A stretch of 44,252 nt of DNA from Klebsiella pneumoniae (lineage in GTDB: Bacteria > Pseudomonadota > Gammaproteobacteria > Pseudomonadales > Pseudohongiellaceae): the NCBI GenBank assembly GCA_945877175.1, contig CAMCRC010000013.1, positions 1 to 44,252 of the forward strand. Direction: 5' to 3'. The notes below the pieces were generated by a model. It did no database searches, was not told where the DNA came from, and was given only the letters and a program-made list of their open reading frames with translations. Both the position numbers and the translations under genes were made by a program. Shown one piece after another: positions 9,539 through 17,954 of the stretch. Numbering within the stretch: the stretch's first letter is position 1; every line of letters starts with the position of its first letter.

Positions 9539-9562
9539 GTTCGCGAGCAGGGCTCGCTCCCA
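9539..9562 (-). repeat. REP-like repeat, inverted partner right of B1
   Basis: The plus strand reads GTTCGCGAGCAGGGCTCGC then TCCCAC, the reverse complement of the REP at 9323-9347 apart from one base. It closes the REP-B1-REP composite. Confidence 0.8.
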
Positions 9563-9619
9563 CGGGATTGCCAGCTGGTGCTCAGCTGGACACTATGGCC
9601 GCGCCAACCCTGTGAAAAA

Positions 9620-9643
9620 GTTCGCGGGCAAGCCCGCTCCCAC
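9620..9643 (-). repeat. Single REP-like repeat upstream of the NhaC-type gene
   Basis: The plus strand reads GTTCGCGGGCAAGCCCGC then TCCCAC. This is the GCGGG/CCCGC subtype, about 50 bp before the gene at 9695. No partner of the same subtype is nearby. Confidence 0.75.
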
Positions 9644-9694
9644 CACCACACCGGGTTATGATGCGGCACGCTCCTCACTCATTGCGGAACACCC

Positions 9695-11203
9695 ATGCCA
9701 GCCATTGCTCCGGATATCTTCAGCCTTGTGCCCGTCCTGCTCGCCCTCGTCATCTCCATCAGTCTGCGCAATGTCATCGTCGGGCTCTTCACCGGGCTGT
9801 TCGCCGGCGTGCTGATGATCGAGGGGCCGGCGCTGCTCGACGGGGTGAGCGTGATGGTGCGTGACTATCTGGTGCCCCAGGTCACAGACAGCTACAACGC
9901 CGGCGTGCTGGTGCTGCTGGTGTTCATCGGGGGCTTCGTGGCGCTGATGGAACGCTCGGGCGGTGGCGGGGCATTCGCGGCGAAAGTGGCGCGCTTCATC
10001 ACCACGAAGGCACGTCTGCAGATCTCGGCCTGGATTGGCGGCGTCATGATCTTCTTTTCCGATCTGGGTACGCCGCTGATTGTAGGCCCTACCTTCCGTC
10101 CTATGGCCGACCACCTGCGGGTGTCCCGCGCCAAGCTGGCATGGATCATCGATTCCACCGCGTCGCCAGTAGCGATTCTGGTGCCCTTCATTGGCTGGGG
10201 CGTTTACATCATGAGCTTGCTGGAACAGCAGTTCACCGCGCTGGGTATCGAACAGTCCGACTTTCAGGCGCTGGTTGCCGCGCTGCCGTTCCAGTTCTAT
10301 GCCTGGCTGGCGGTGCTGTCTGTGCCTTTGATGGCATTGACCGGCGTGGAGTTCGGCCCGATGGCGCGTTCGGAGCGCCGTGCCGCAGAGTCGGGTCTGA
10401 CGCCGGAGGAGGCCGCAAACGCGACACTGAATGCGCCGCCGCAGGGTGCTACCGACAAGGCGCGGGCGTCCTTCATCTGGCTGCCGCTGCTGGTGCTGTT
10501 CATCGTGCTGCTGTGGACCCTGGTCCCGCTGGGATTTCCCTTCGGGCGGGTGAGTGGCGCCGACTTCCGTGCCGGGTTGTCGACGGCTTATCTGAGCGCG
10601 GCGGTCGCGCTGATTCTGCTGATGGCGTTCGCAGGGGCGCAGCGCGTGATGGCCAGTGTGCAGGTGTATCTGGAAGGCATGAGCCGCATGATGCTGGTGG
10701 CGGTCATGCTCTTGCTGGCCTGGGCCATGGGCGACATGACCACGGCGCTGGGCGGCGATGTTTACGTGGCCACGCTGGCGGCCGAGAACGCAGCCCCGTG
10801 GGCGCTGCCGGTGATGATCTTTCTGGTGTGCTGCAGCATCTCCTTCGCCACGGGCTCGTCATGGGGCACCTTCGCCATCATGCTGCCCCTGGCGCTGCCG
10901 GCCACTGTCGCCGTCGATGCACCGCTGTATGTGTGCATCGGCGCGGTGCTGTCGGGCGGACTGTTTGGTGACCACTGCTCGCCGGTCTCCGAGACCACGA
11001 TCCTGTCATCCACCGGTGCCGGCTGTGATGCCTTTGAACACTTCCAGACCCAGCTGCCCTATGCGCTGGCCAATGGCGTGCTGTGCATCGGTGGCTATGT
11101 GCTGGCGGGCTTCACTGGTTCAGCCTGGACGCTGATGCTGCTGATCCCGCTGCAGGTGGGGGGGCTGCTGTTGTACGGCAGACTGCGAAAGGTCACCGAG
11201 TAG
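9695..11203 (+). CDS. Na+/H+ antiporter, NhaC family
   Basis: Inner-membrane antiporter of 502 residues with about a dozen hydrophobic segments. Landmarks are FSDLGTPLIVGPTFRPMAD in the first half and ATGSSWGTFAIMLPLALP followed by GGLFGDHCSPVSETTILSS in the second; the last is the NhaC-type signature. It probably exchanges Na+ for H+, but amino acid or other antiport cannot be excluded from sequence. ATG 9695 precedes the first membrane segment. There is no operon partner: noncoding DNA with REP and family B repeats lies on both sides. Confidence 0.85.
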   Translation: MPAIAPDIFSLVPVLLALVISISLRNVIVGLFTGLFAGVLMIEGPALLDGVSVMVRDYLVPQVTDSYNAGVLVLLVFIGGFVALMERSGGGGAFAAKVARFITTKARLQISAWIGGVMIFFSDLGTPLIVGPTFRPMADHLRVSRAKLAWIIDSTASPVAILVPFIGWGVYIMSLLEQQFTALGIEQSDFQALVAALPFQFYAWLAVLSVPLMALTGVEFGPMARSERRAAESGLTPEEAANATLNAPPQGATDKARASFIWLPLLVLFIVLLWTLVPLGFPFGRVSGADFRAGLSTAYLSAAVALILLMAFAGAQRVMASVQVYLEGMSRMMLVAVMLLLAWAMGDMTTALGGDVYVATLAAENAAPWALPVMIFLVCCSISFATGSSWGTFAIMLPLALPATVAVDAPLYVCIGAVLSGGLFGDHCSPVSETTILSSTGAGCDAFEHFQTQLPYALANGVLCIGGYVLAGFTGSAWTLMLLIPLQVGGLLLYGRLRKVTE

Positions 11204-11252
11204 ACTGGATTTTGAAGGAGCGGGCCCTGCCTGTGGGGGGTGCTTGTCAGTG

Positions 11253-11274
11253 AGAGCGGGCTTGCCCGCGGAAC
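11253..11274 (+). repeat. REP-like repeat left of family B copy B2
   Basis: Reads GAGCGGGCTTGCCCGCGGAAC. It is the inverted partner, of the same GCGGG/CCCGC subtype, of the REP at 11466-11490; together they enclose B2. A weaker unit (GGAGCGGGCCCTGCC) lies just upstream, near 11217. Confidence 0.75.
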
Positions 11275-11290
11275 GTGGCACAGAGATCAA

Positions 11291-11450
11291 GCGCGGCCAG
11301 CGCGTTCGGGTGGGCGGGTCTGCGAAGCGGCATAAGAGACCCGCACCGAGTGAGCAAAGAGACCGAGGCTCTTTGCGATGCGAGGGCACCCGGGAGGGGT
11401 GCGGGTCAGCCGCAGAGCGGAGCCCGCCCACCCGGACGTGCTGGCCGCGC
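11291..11450 (+). repeat. Family B structured repeat, copy B2
   Basis: Forward copy. Outer arms 11291-11318 and 11423-11450 (28 nt each) are complementary with two mismatches. The inner hairpin is CAAAGAG/CTCTTTG (11355-11361 with 11369-11375). AGCGGC pairs with GCCGC and ACCCGCACC with GGTGCGGGT. It lies between the convergent ends of the NhaC-type gene (11203) and the phosphatase (11539), so it could act on transcript ends from both sides. No T-run follows. The intergenic 11204-11538 holds no gene. Confidence 0.82.
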
Positions 11451-11465
11451 CACCAATGAGAAAAA

Positions 11466-11536
11466 GTTCGCGGGCAAGCCCGCTCCCACAGGCTCGCTCC
11501 CACCGGCAAGTTCGCGAGCAGGGCTCGCTCCTACAG
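11466..11536 (-). repeat. REP-like repeats right of B2, next to the phosphatase stop
   Basis: Two full units read on the minus strand, 11466-11490 (GCGGG subtype, partner of 11253-11274) and 11510-11536 (GCGAG subtype), with a partial unit between them. The last ends 3 bp before the alkaline phosphatase stop codon. Confidence 0.8.
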
Positions 11537-11538
11537 GT

Positions 11539-13074
11539 TCAGCGCAATTCCAGCGCATCCGCCATGATGTGGAAAATCACGTTCTGCTCCAGCGTCCCGC
11601 TGAAGTAGTGCGCCTTGGGACCCGAGGCATAGATGGCCACGTCTTCCCCCGCGTGGGTCTCGCTCATCATTGGCACGGCACTTTCCTGCATATAGTCCGG
11701 GGCAGTCGTGGCCACGGCACTAAGGTCGGGCCGCGACTTGTCGCCCGTGAAATCTGCTTCACGGCTCTGGCCTTCCTCGCCCGTGAATTCATGGCGATCG
11801 CCGTCGGCCACATAGCCCGGGCCGTTCGCATAGCCCAGCGTGGTGTAAGGCAGGCCAAGCGCGTCCTTCATGGGGCCATTCGCAGTGGCAGCCAGTCCCA
11901 GAATCGGATTGCCGCGCATGGGGTAACCCGCCAGCGTGAATACGTGACTGTGGTCGGCGGTGACGATGATGAGGGTATCCTCGTCGCTGCTCATCTCCCT
12001 GGCTACGGCCACGGCTTCCGACAGCGCGATGGTGTCGGTCAGCGCGCGGTAGGCATTGCCGGCGTGGTGGGCGTGGTCGATGCGGCCGGCTTCCACCATC
12101 AGGTAGTAGCCGTTCTCGTTGCCCTGCAGCAGGCCGATGGCAGTGCGGGTCATCTCAGCCAGGCTGGGTTCACCGGCCTCGTCCTGCGCACGGTCGGCTT
12201 CGTATTTCATGTGGGACGGTTCAAACAGGCCGAGCACCGGGCCGGCTGTGTCAGTGTCCAGTGCCTCGAACTGCGCCTGGTTCCATACATAGGTCGCGCC
12301 TGGTTTTTCCAGCCACTCCTGCGTCAGGTCGCGGCCGTCGGTGCGCCTGCCGGACATGGCGGGGTACTCGGGGTCCGGCGTCTGTTCCGGGAGGAAGAAG
12401 CCGCGGCCGCCACCCAGTACCACGTCGATGCCGTCGCCATGGCTGAACTCCAGCAGCTGGCGGGCGATGTCCTTGACGGTGGCGCCAGCGGGCAGTGCTG
12501 CGTTGCCTTCCCAGTCGCGGTTGCCGATGTGGGCATAGTTCGACGCGGGGGTTGCATGGGTGATGCGGGCCGTCGACACGATGCCCGTGGCCATGCCGCG
12601 TTGTTCCGCGAGTTCCAGAATCGTCGTGACACTGTTCGCTGCGATGACGCTGGCGTCGGCTTCGTCCTGCGCGACCACCTGGGCGACGGACAGTGCGCCG
12701 TCATTGGCCTTGATGCCGGTCACCATGGCGGTGGCAGTGGGGGCCGAGTCAGAAGTCTGCTGGTTGGCGCTGGCAGTGACCGAGTGCGCCAGCCAGGGCA
12801 GGGTCTCGAAACTCAGTCGGTTGCTTTCGCCATCCACCTGGCGCTGCTGGCCTTCAAGAATGCGCGCGGCCGTGACCGTCGACACGCCCATGCCATCGCC
12901 CACGAAAAGAATGACATTGCGCGCCTTGCCCGTGTTCGGCGTGCGGGCGCGGGCAGCTTCCAGCGCCTGCTGGCCCTGGGCGTACCATCCGGCGGCATCG
13001 GCCGGCTGCGCGAACGCGGGGGTGCAACAGACGAGGAGCATTGGCAAGGCAAAGCAGGAAAGGACGCGGAACAT
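11539..13074 (-). CDS. Secreted alkaline phosphatase
   Basis: PhoA-family metalloenzyme that releases phosphate from monoesters in the periplasm. A signal peptide (MFRVLSCFALPMLLVCC ... AFA|Q) is followed by VILFVGDGMG (metal ligand Asp60), the nucleophile Ser110 in TSDSAPTATAMVTG, MVEAGRIDHAHHAG and IVTADHSHVFTLAG. Length is 511 residues. ATG 13074 was chosen because it begins the signal peptide; the frame stays open upstream, but that part is translated REP sequence. No pho box was identified. Confidence 0.92.
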   Translation of the reverse strand: MFRVLSCFALPMLLVCCTPAFAQPADAAGWYAQGQQALEAARARTPNTGKARNVILFVGDGMGVSTVTAARILEGQQRQVDGESNRLSFETLPWLAHSVTASANQQTSDSAPTATAMVTGIKANDGALSVAQVVAQDEADASVIAANSVTTILELAEQRGMATGIVSTARITHATPASNYAHIGNRDWEGNAALPAGATVKDIARQLLEFSHGDGIDVVLGGGRGFFLPEQTPDPEYPAMSGRRTDGRDLTQEWLEKPGATYVWNQAQFEALDTDTAGPVLGLFEPSHMKYEADRAQDEAGEPSLAEMTRTAIGLLQGNENGYYLMVEAGRIDHAHHAGNAYRALTDTIALSEAVAVAREMSSDEDTLIIVTADHSHVFTLAGYPMRGNPILGLAATANGPMKDALGLPYTTLGYANGPGYVADGDRHEFTGEEGQSREADFTGDKSRPDLSAVATTAPDYMQESAVPMMSETHAGEDVAIYASGPKAHYFSGTLEQNVIFHIMADALELR

Positions 13075-13143
13075 TGGTGACACCCGGAGGCAGTGAATGG
13101 AAACCTGCACTATAGCCGAGGTGTGTGACAGGGTTGTGAAGGG

Positions 13144-13219
13144 GTTCGCGGGCAAGCCCGCTCCCACAGGCAAGCCCGCTCCCACGAACAGGTCTGTGGG
13201 AGCTTGCTTGCAAGCGAAC
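13144..13219. repeat. REP-like repeats between the phosphatase start and copy B3
   Basis: A minus-oriented unit (13144-13167, GCGGG subtype) and a partial copy (about 13171-13185) are followed by a plus-oriented unit of a different subtype, GTGGGAGCTTGCTTGC then AAGCGAAC (13195-13219). The last is the matched inverted partner of 13406-13432, and the pair encloses B3. Confidence 0.8.
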
Positions 13220-13245
13220 CTGGCCAATCGAATGGCACAAAAAGA

Positions 13246-13386
13246 GGCCCCGGGCGGCGGGCGCCGCGTTCAGCGACATAAGAGACCCGCACCGAGTGAG
13301 CCAGGAGACCTAGGCTCCTGGCGATGCGAGGGCATCCGGGAGGGATGCGGGTCAGTCGCAGAACGCGGTGCCCGCCGGCCGGGGCC
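13246..13386 (+). repeat. Family B structured repeat, copy B3
   Basis: Forward copy. Arms 13246-13271 and 13361-13386 are complementary with two mismatches. The inner hairpin is CCAGGAG/CTCCTGG (13301-13307 with 13315-13321). GCGAC pairs with GTCGC (as in B1, where the other copies have GCGGC/GCCGC) and ACCCGCA with TGCGGGT. The small hairpin GCATCC/GGATGC replaces GCACCC/GGGTGC of B2. It lies between two minus-strand genes; 13075-13433 holds no gene. Confidence 0.82.
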
Positions 13387-13405
13387 GGGTCGGAGCACCA
13401 TCGCT

Positions 13406-13432
13406 GTTCGCTTGCAAGCAAGCTCCTACAGG
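13406..13432 (-). repeat. REP-like repeat, inverted partner right of B3
   Basis: The plus strand reads GTTCGCTTGCAAGCAAGC then TCCTACAGG, the GCTTGC subtype also used at 13195-13219. It ends 1 bp before the stop codon of the next gene. Confidence 0.8.
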
Positions 13433-13433
13433 G

Positions 13434-15716
13434 TCAGGGCTGGAACATGTACGAGAACTTCACGAAGATCTGGTCGCCATCGCGCTTCAGATCATTGGTC
13501 ACCACCACTTCGCGCTCGTCTTCCACTTCGATGATCTCGAAATTGCTCTGATTGCTGTTGTAGCCCACATACAGCGCCGACCACGGGTTGATTACATAGC
13601 GCAGCAGAATGTCGAAGTTCAGGTTCTCGTCATCCACCAGACGCGTGTTGGGGCCGGCGTCTGTCTTCTCGTATTGGGTGATGAAACGCAGAGACATCTC
13701 GCGGGTGAACTGGTAGTTCCAGCTGCTGCGGAAGATCTCGTTGGTGAACACCTTGCCACCGCGGCCGTCCAGTTCGGACGTCACGTAGGAGTTGTCCACG
13801 CGCAGACGCTCGATGGGGCGCCACAGCACGCTGATATCCAGACGCTGGGTGTCGGCCACCGAGGGCATCACACCACGGCGCGGCACCAGGTTCAGTGCGG
13901 TGCCCTTGCGGAAGCTGGTGTCGAACGTCAGCGTGGACAGCGCTGTGTTGCGATAGCGGGCGGACATGTTGTTGTAACCATAGGCCTCGGGGCGTCTCAG
14001 GCCGGCGAAGTCCATCGGGCGCAGCACTTCGGTGATGTCCTGCGCGCTCAGAGTGATGCGGCTGGTGGCGAATACCCAGTTGACGCTGGGCGACACTTCG
14101 GAATACACCTTGATGCCGTCCTTGTCGTCCTGATACACGAACATCACCCCGGGTGCCCAGTTGTTCAGGGTCGAATTCTCGGGGTAGAACTGGTAGTCGT
14201 TGCGCCAGTGAATGCCGGAGATGTCAGACTTGAAGAAGCGGTTCTGGAAGCCCAGTTGCGCACGGAAGTCGGCGTCGGTGTCCACGAAATGGAAGTGGGT
14301 GTTGAAGCCGCGGCCCACGCGATCGACTCGGATATTGCGCTGCATGCCGGTCAGCTCGGCGCCGCCGAAGGTCGGTTCGGTGTCGGTGCCGATGAACTCG
14401 AGGTTGGTCACCCAGTTGGTGTTGATGCGGAACTTGCCGTCCACACTCAGCACGCGGTTGTAGCCATCGACCAGCTCACGGTCTGTGAACAGCATGCCCA
14501 CGCGGTCCTGCCCTTCCAGGTCACGGTAGGCGCGGAACACGCCAATGGTGGCTTTCTCGCCCTTGAGCGGGTCAGTGGCCGCGCGGTTCAGGCCGGGCGC
14601 CTCGTCGTTCATCATGATGGTGCCGAAGCCCCACTGTCCGGCGCGGCCGGTAAAGCGCAGACCCGCTTCCGGGTCGACGATGCGCCGGGTGAACAGCAGG
14701 ATCGAGTCAGTGGCGAAGAAGTCGGCGTTTTCGACGAAGAACGGGCGTCGCTCGGGATACTGCACTTCGAAGCGCTCGTTGACGGTGACCTGAGGCTCGT
14801 CCGACTCGACCTGCGAGAAGTCCGGATTCAGTGTCAGGTCCAGCACCCAGGCGTCATTGAACACAAATTTGGCATCGACACCGACGTCGTATTCCTTGTC
14901 GCTTTCCATCAGGGGTCCGCCCGCTGCGCGGGGGTTGATCGCCTCGACGTCACGTGCGAACAGGAAGGGCACGATCTGCGTGTTGCTGCCCGGGGAGACG
15001 TTGCGGATGCCGGTCATCAGGGCGGTCTGATTCAGGCGCCCGTCCACGTTGATGGAGAAGGGCGGCCAGAAGCTCTCCTCGCTCAGGCGCGGGATCTGGC
15101 GGCTGGCCTGCACGCGCCACACCTGGTCCTGTGTATCGGGGAAGCGCAGACCGCGCAGTGGCACGCGGATGCTGACCATGTAACCCTGTTCGTTCACTTC
15201 GCCGTCGCTGTCCCACACGGCTTCCCACGTGGTGTCGAAACCGGCACGGTTGGAGAAGCCTTCCGTCCAGCGGGCATCCCACTGCACGCCCAGCGGCGTG
15301 ACGCGGAAGGTGTAGGCGGTGCGCTGGTCATTGAAAGTGTCGATGGTCAGCTCAACGGTGTCGTCGCCGCTGATGTTCTCGCGGGACGCGAGGTTGGCGC
15401 GGATCTGCGACGGGTCGGTGTCGAAGGCCAGGAACACGGCGTACAGCGCGCGTTCGTCATAGCCCAGGTAGACCTCGGTGCGCTGCGACGCCGGGGCGCC
15501 GTCGGTAGGTTCTCGCTGGATAAAATTTTCCATCTTCGACATCTGCCGCGCCAGGGCGGTCGCAGGCGTCATGCCGGCGAAGTCGCTGAGCGAGGGTTCC
15601 TGCGCGATGAGGGGGATGGAAATGCTGGGGGCGGCGTCTGCTGCGTAGGTCGCGGCGGGCAGGCCAAGAGCGAGCGCGCATACGAACAGACCGGACATGA
15701 ATCTGGAAACAGGCAT
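13434..15716 (-). CDS. DUF5916 outer-membrane protein with CBM9-like N-terminal domain
   Basis: Large envelope protein of 760 residues. A signal peptide (ending ATYAA) is followed by a carbohydrate-binding family 9-like domain (about 55-220; TEVYLGYDERALYAVFLAFD, then DDTVELTIDTF). A long C-terminal part follows with alternating beta strands, consistent with the DUF5916 beta barrel, ending in the aromatic KFSYMFQP. The function is not established; the family is often found near peptidases in marine bacteria. A good ribosome site (GGAGAGAA) precedes ATG 15716. No partner gene is adjacent in an operon. Confidence 0.85.
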   Translation of the reverse strand: MPVSRFMSGLFVCALALGLPAATYAADAAPSISIPLIAQEPSLSDFAGMTPATALARQMSKMENFIQREPTDGAPASQRTEVYLGYDERALYAVFLAFDTDPSQIRANLASRENISGDDTVELTIDTFNDQRTAYTFRVTPLGVQWDARWTEGFSNRAGFDTTWEAVWDSDGEVNEQGYMVSIRVPLRGLRFPDTQDQVWRVQASRQIPRLSEESFWPPFSINVDGRLNQTALMTGIRNVSPGSNTQIVPFLFARDVEAINPRAAGGPLMESDKEYDVGVDAKFVFNDAWVLDLTLNPDFSQVESDEPQVTVNERFEVQYPERRPFFVENADFFATDSILLFTRRIVDPEAGLRFTGRAGQWGFGTIMMNDEAPGLNRAATDPLKGEKATIGVFRAYRDLEGQDRVGMLFTDRELVDGYNRVLSVDGKFRINTNWVTNLEFIGTDTEPTFGGAELTGMQRNIRVDRVGRGFNTHFHFVDTDADFRAQLGFQNRFFKSDISGIHWRNDYQFYPENSTLNNWAPGVMFVYQDDKDGIKVYSEVSPSVNWVFATSRITLSAQDITEVLRPMDFAGLRRPEAYGYNNMSARYRNTALSTLTFDTSFRKGTALNLVPRRGVMPSVADTQRLDISVLWRPIERLRVDNSYVTSELDGRGGKVFTNEIFRSSWNYQFTREMSLRFITQYEKTDAGPNTRLVDDENLNFDILLRYVINPWSALYVGYNSNQSNFEIIEVEDEREVVVTNDLKRDGDQIFVKFSYMFQP

Positions 15717-15858
15717 TGTGTTCTCTCCACCGGGATTGCTTATTGTTTTGTGTCTACTTGATGTAGCCGGGGGCTTGTTTGCCCCTCTGAATGACCGGGT
15801 CGGAAGTTAGCACGAAAAGAGCTCTCAATCAGTCACTTTTTGTCACGCCCGCACCGCT

Positions 15859-17811
15859 TCAGGGCGTCAGCAGCGGGTTGCCGAAGCGCTCGCGGTAGCG
15901 CTGGCCGATGAGTGTGGCGCCCACGTTGTTGAGATGACTTTCATCCCGGTACAGCGGTGTGCCGTCGAGCACGGTCTGGCAGCGCTGCGCATCGCAGAGC
16001 ACGGCGCTCGGGTCGATCCACTGCAATTGGGGGTGGCGTGCCTGCGCCAGCGCCTTGAAATGCGCAAACGCCGCCCCCCGCTCGCGCACCCGGGCGGCGT
16101 CGATCGAGCAGTCTGGCATGTTCTTCAACAGGCAGTGGGCATAGCTGGCAGAGGGCAGCTCGGGCACGTCTTCCAGCACCACCACGCGGTGGCCACGCGC
16201 CACCAGCCAGTCCAGAGCATCGAGGAAGTATGTCTCGAAGGCGGGGTTCTGCAGATAGGCATTCCACCATGCACCCACAAAGACGGTCATGGGGCGCTGG
16301 CTCAACCAGGCCTCCAGGGCAGTGTTGCGGTCAATTTTTTCCTGATTGCCGTCGAAGGCTGTGCTGCTCTGGTCGGCACGCACGAAGGGGTTGGAGGCCC
16401 GCGTCACCATCAGCATCGACAGGTCGGCCTCCTCGAGGAAAGCGTCCATGAAGCCGATGAGTGCGGTGGCGTGGGAATCACCAATCAGCACGCTGTCGGG
16501 CACGCCATTGGTCGCGGGCGCGCCGAACAGGCAGGCCTCGCTCTGGTCGAACGCGTACTCCTCGCCCTTGAAGCACTCTTCGTAGAGGTCGGCGGCATTG
16601 TGCTGCGAAATGATCTGGTACAGCTCGCGGCGCTCGGGCGAGATGCGGAAGCTGATGTCGTCGGCGAGGCGGATGGTGGACTGGATGGCCCAGATCAGCA
16701 GCGCGGGCGCCAGCAAGAGCAGCAGAGCGGACTTCTTCAGGCTCCAGGGCCGATAGCGGAAGCGGTTCTCCACGAACCGGTAACTGAGCCACGACAAGCC
16801 CAGCACGCCGGCCAGCATCACCAGGCGCAGTGGCCAGGTCAGCTCGATGAGCTGATAGTGCAGCAGCGCGACGGGCGGCCAGTGCCACAGATAGACGGAG
16901 TAGGAGATGCCCCCCAGAAACACCATGGCGCGCAGGCTCAGCAAGCGGGCCACCAAGGTGTCACCGTGGTGCTGCCCGGCACACAGAATCAGGGCGGCGC
17001 CCGCCGTTGGCCACAGCGCGTTGTAGCCAGGGAAATGGGCGCTGCTGTCCAGCAGCAGGGCCTTGGCGATGATCAGCAGGAAACCTGTGCCTGCCAGTGC
17101 CTGAGCCTGTCCGTGGGACATGCCCTGCAGGCGCGCGCCGAACAGGGCCACGCCGGCACCCAGCAACAGTTCGAAGGCCCGGGCAGGCAACAGGTAGTAG
17201 GCCGCTTCCTGCTGGGTGGCGGCCAGCCAGATGGAGAGCGCCAGCGCCGCCACCCACAACAGGGCGAAGGGCCAGAACACCAGGCGCCCCTTGCTCAGTC
17301 GCCACGCCCCCAGCAGCAGGGCCGGCCACAGCAGATAGAACTGCTCCTCCACCGCCAGCGACCAGGTGTGCAGCAGCGTCAGCGCCTGGGCCTCGGGCGC
17401 GAAGTACTGACTAAGCTCGCCGTAGTAATACACATTGCTGAGCCCCAGCAGCGAGGCCAGCCAGCTCTTGGCAAACAGGTAGTAGTCGTCGTCCAGATAG
17501 AACGGCGAAATCATCAGGAAGCTGACGGTGGATACCAGCAGGAACACCGGCACCAGGCGGCGCAGGCGCCGGGCATAGAACTCACTGAAGCGGAACGTGC
17601 CGGCGCTCATGGCGCGCACCAGCAGCTGGGTGATCACGAAGCCGGAAATGACGAAGAACACATCCACGCCAACGAAACCGCCCGTGAGCCACGGAAACTG
17701 ATAGTGATAGGCCACCACCAGCAGCACGGCCAGTGCGCGCAGCCCTTCGATATCGGGGCGCAGTGTGTGGCCCGGAGTTGGGGAAGGGGAGGTGGAAGCG
17801 ACGGTGTTCAT
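15859..17811 (-). CDS. Membrane acyltransferase, OafA/YrhL type with SGNH domain
   Basis: 650 residues. The N-terminal part (about 1-375) is an acyltransferase-3 membrane domain: IEGLRALAVLLVVAYHYQF carries the catalytic histidine, followed by VGVDVFFVISGFVITQLL and about ten membrane segments. The C-terminal extracytoplasmic part is SGNH-like: VLIGDSHATAL has the serine, and DESHLNNVGA near the end has the Asp/His pair. Such proteins O-acetylate surface polysaccharides or peptidoglycan; the substrate here is unknown. No polysaccharide cluster is adjacent. It is divergent from the M20 peptidase gene. Confidence 0.88.
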   Translation of the reverse strand: MNTVASTSPSPTPGHTLRPDIEGLRALAVLLVVAYHYQFPWLTGGFVGVDVFFVISGFVITQLLVRAMSAGTFRFSEFYARRLRRLVPVFLLVSTVSFLMISPFYLDDDYYLFAKSWLASLLGLSNVYYYGELSQYFAPEAQALTLLHTWSLAVEEQFYLLWPALLLGAWRLSKGRLVFWPFALLWVAALALSIWLAATQQEAAYYLLPARAFELLLGAGVALFGARLQGMSHGQAQALAGTGFLLIIAKALLLDSSAHFPGYNALWPTAGAALILCAGQHHGDTLVARLLSLRAMVFLGGISYSVYLWHWPPVALLHYQLIELTWPLRLVMLAGVLGLSWLSYRFVENRFRYRPWSLKKSALLLLLAPALLIWAIQSTIRLADDISFRISPERRELYQIISQHNAADLYEECFKGEEYAFDQSEACLFGAPATNGVPDSVLIGDSHATALIGFMDAFLEEADLSMLMVTRASNPFVRADQSSTAFDGNQEKIDRNTALEAWLSQRPMTVFVGAWWNAYLQNPAFETYFLDALDWLVARGHRVVVLEDVPELPSASYAHCLLKNMPDCSIDAARVRERGAAFAHFKALAQARHPQLQWIDPSAVLCDAQRCQTVLDGTPLYRDESHLNNVGATLIGQRYRERFGNPLLTP

Positions 17812-17888
17812 GCAGCGTGTTCAGCCATCCGGCGGCGGTCAGAGGAGCGGCAAGGGTAGCAGGAAACCCCGGCGCGGCAAGTCTGGCA

Positions 17889-17919
17889 TTGCCCCGGGCG
17901 ACGGGCTGTGGGTTACAAT
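17889..17919 (+). promoter_or_regulatory. Possible sigma-70 promoter for the M20 peptidase gene
   Basis: TTGCCC (17889-17894) and TACAAT (17914-17919) are separated by 19 bp, slightly long. The -10 lies 35 bp before ATG 17955. This rests on pattern only. Confidence 0.45.
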
Positions 17920-17954
17920 CCTGGCAAATCCGTCTTCTTTACAAGGAAATCCCC

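Noticed and set aside
9085-9815. Short open frames recurring in the spacers with shared peptides such as FAGKPAPT or SRASPLP
   Set aside because: The shared peptides are REP and family B repeats read in various frames, not a protein family.
11275-13080. 601-codon plus-strand frame opposite the alkaline phosphatase
   Set aside because: Begins in repeat B2 and runs antisense to a protein with all catalytic motifs.
13075-13227. Upstream extension of the alkaline phosphatase start to 13227
   Set aside because: The added residues are translated REP sequence and would bury the signal peptide.
13368-15761. 797-codon plus-strand frame opposite the DUF5916 gene
   Set aside because: Starts inside family B/REP sequence and mirrors a clear signal-peptide-bearing barrel protein; shadow frame.
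15934-17859. 641-codon plus-strand frame opposite the acyltransferase gene
   Set aside because: Gln-rich shadow translation of membrane codons on the other strand; no homology seen.
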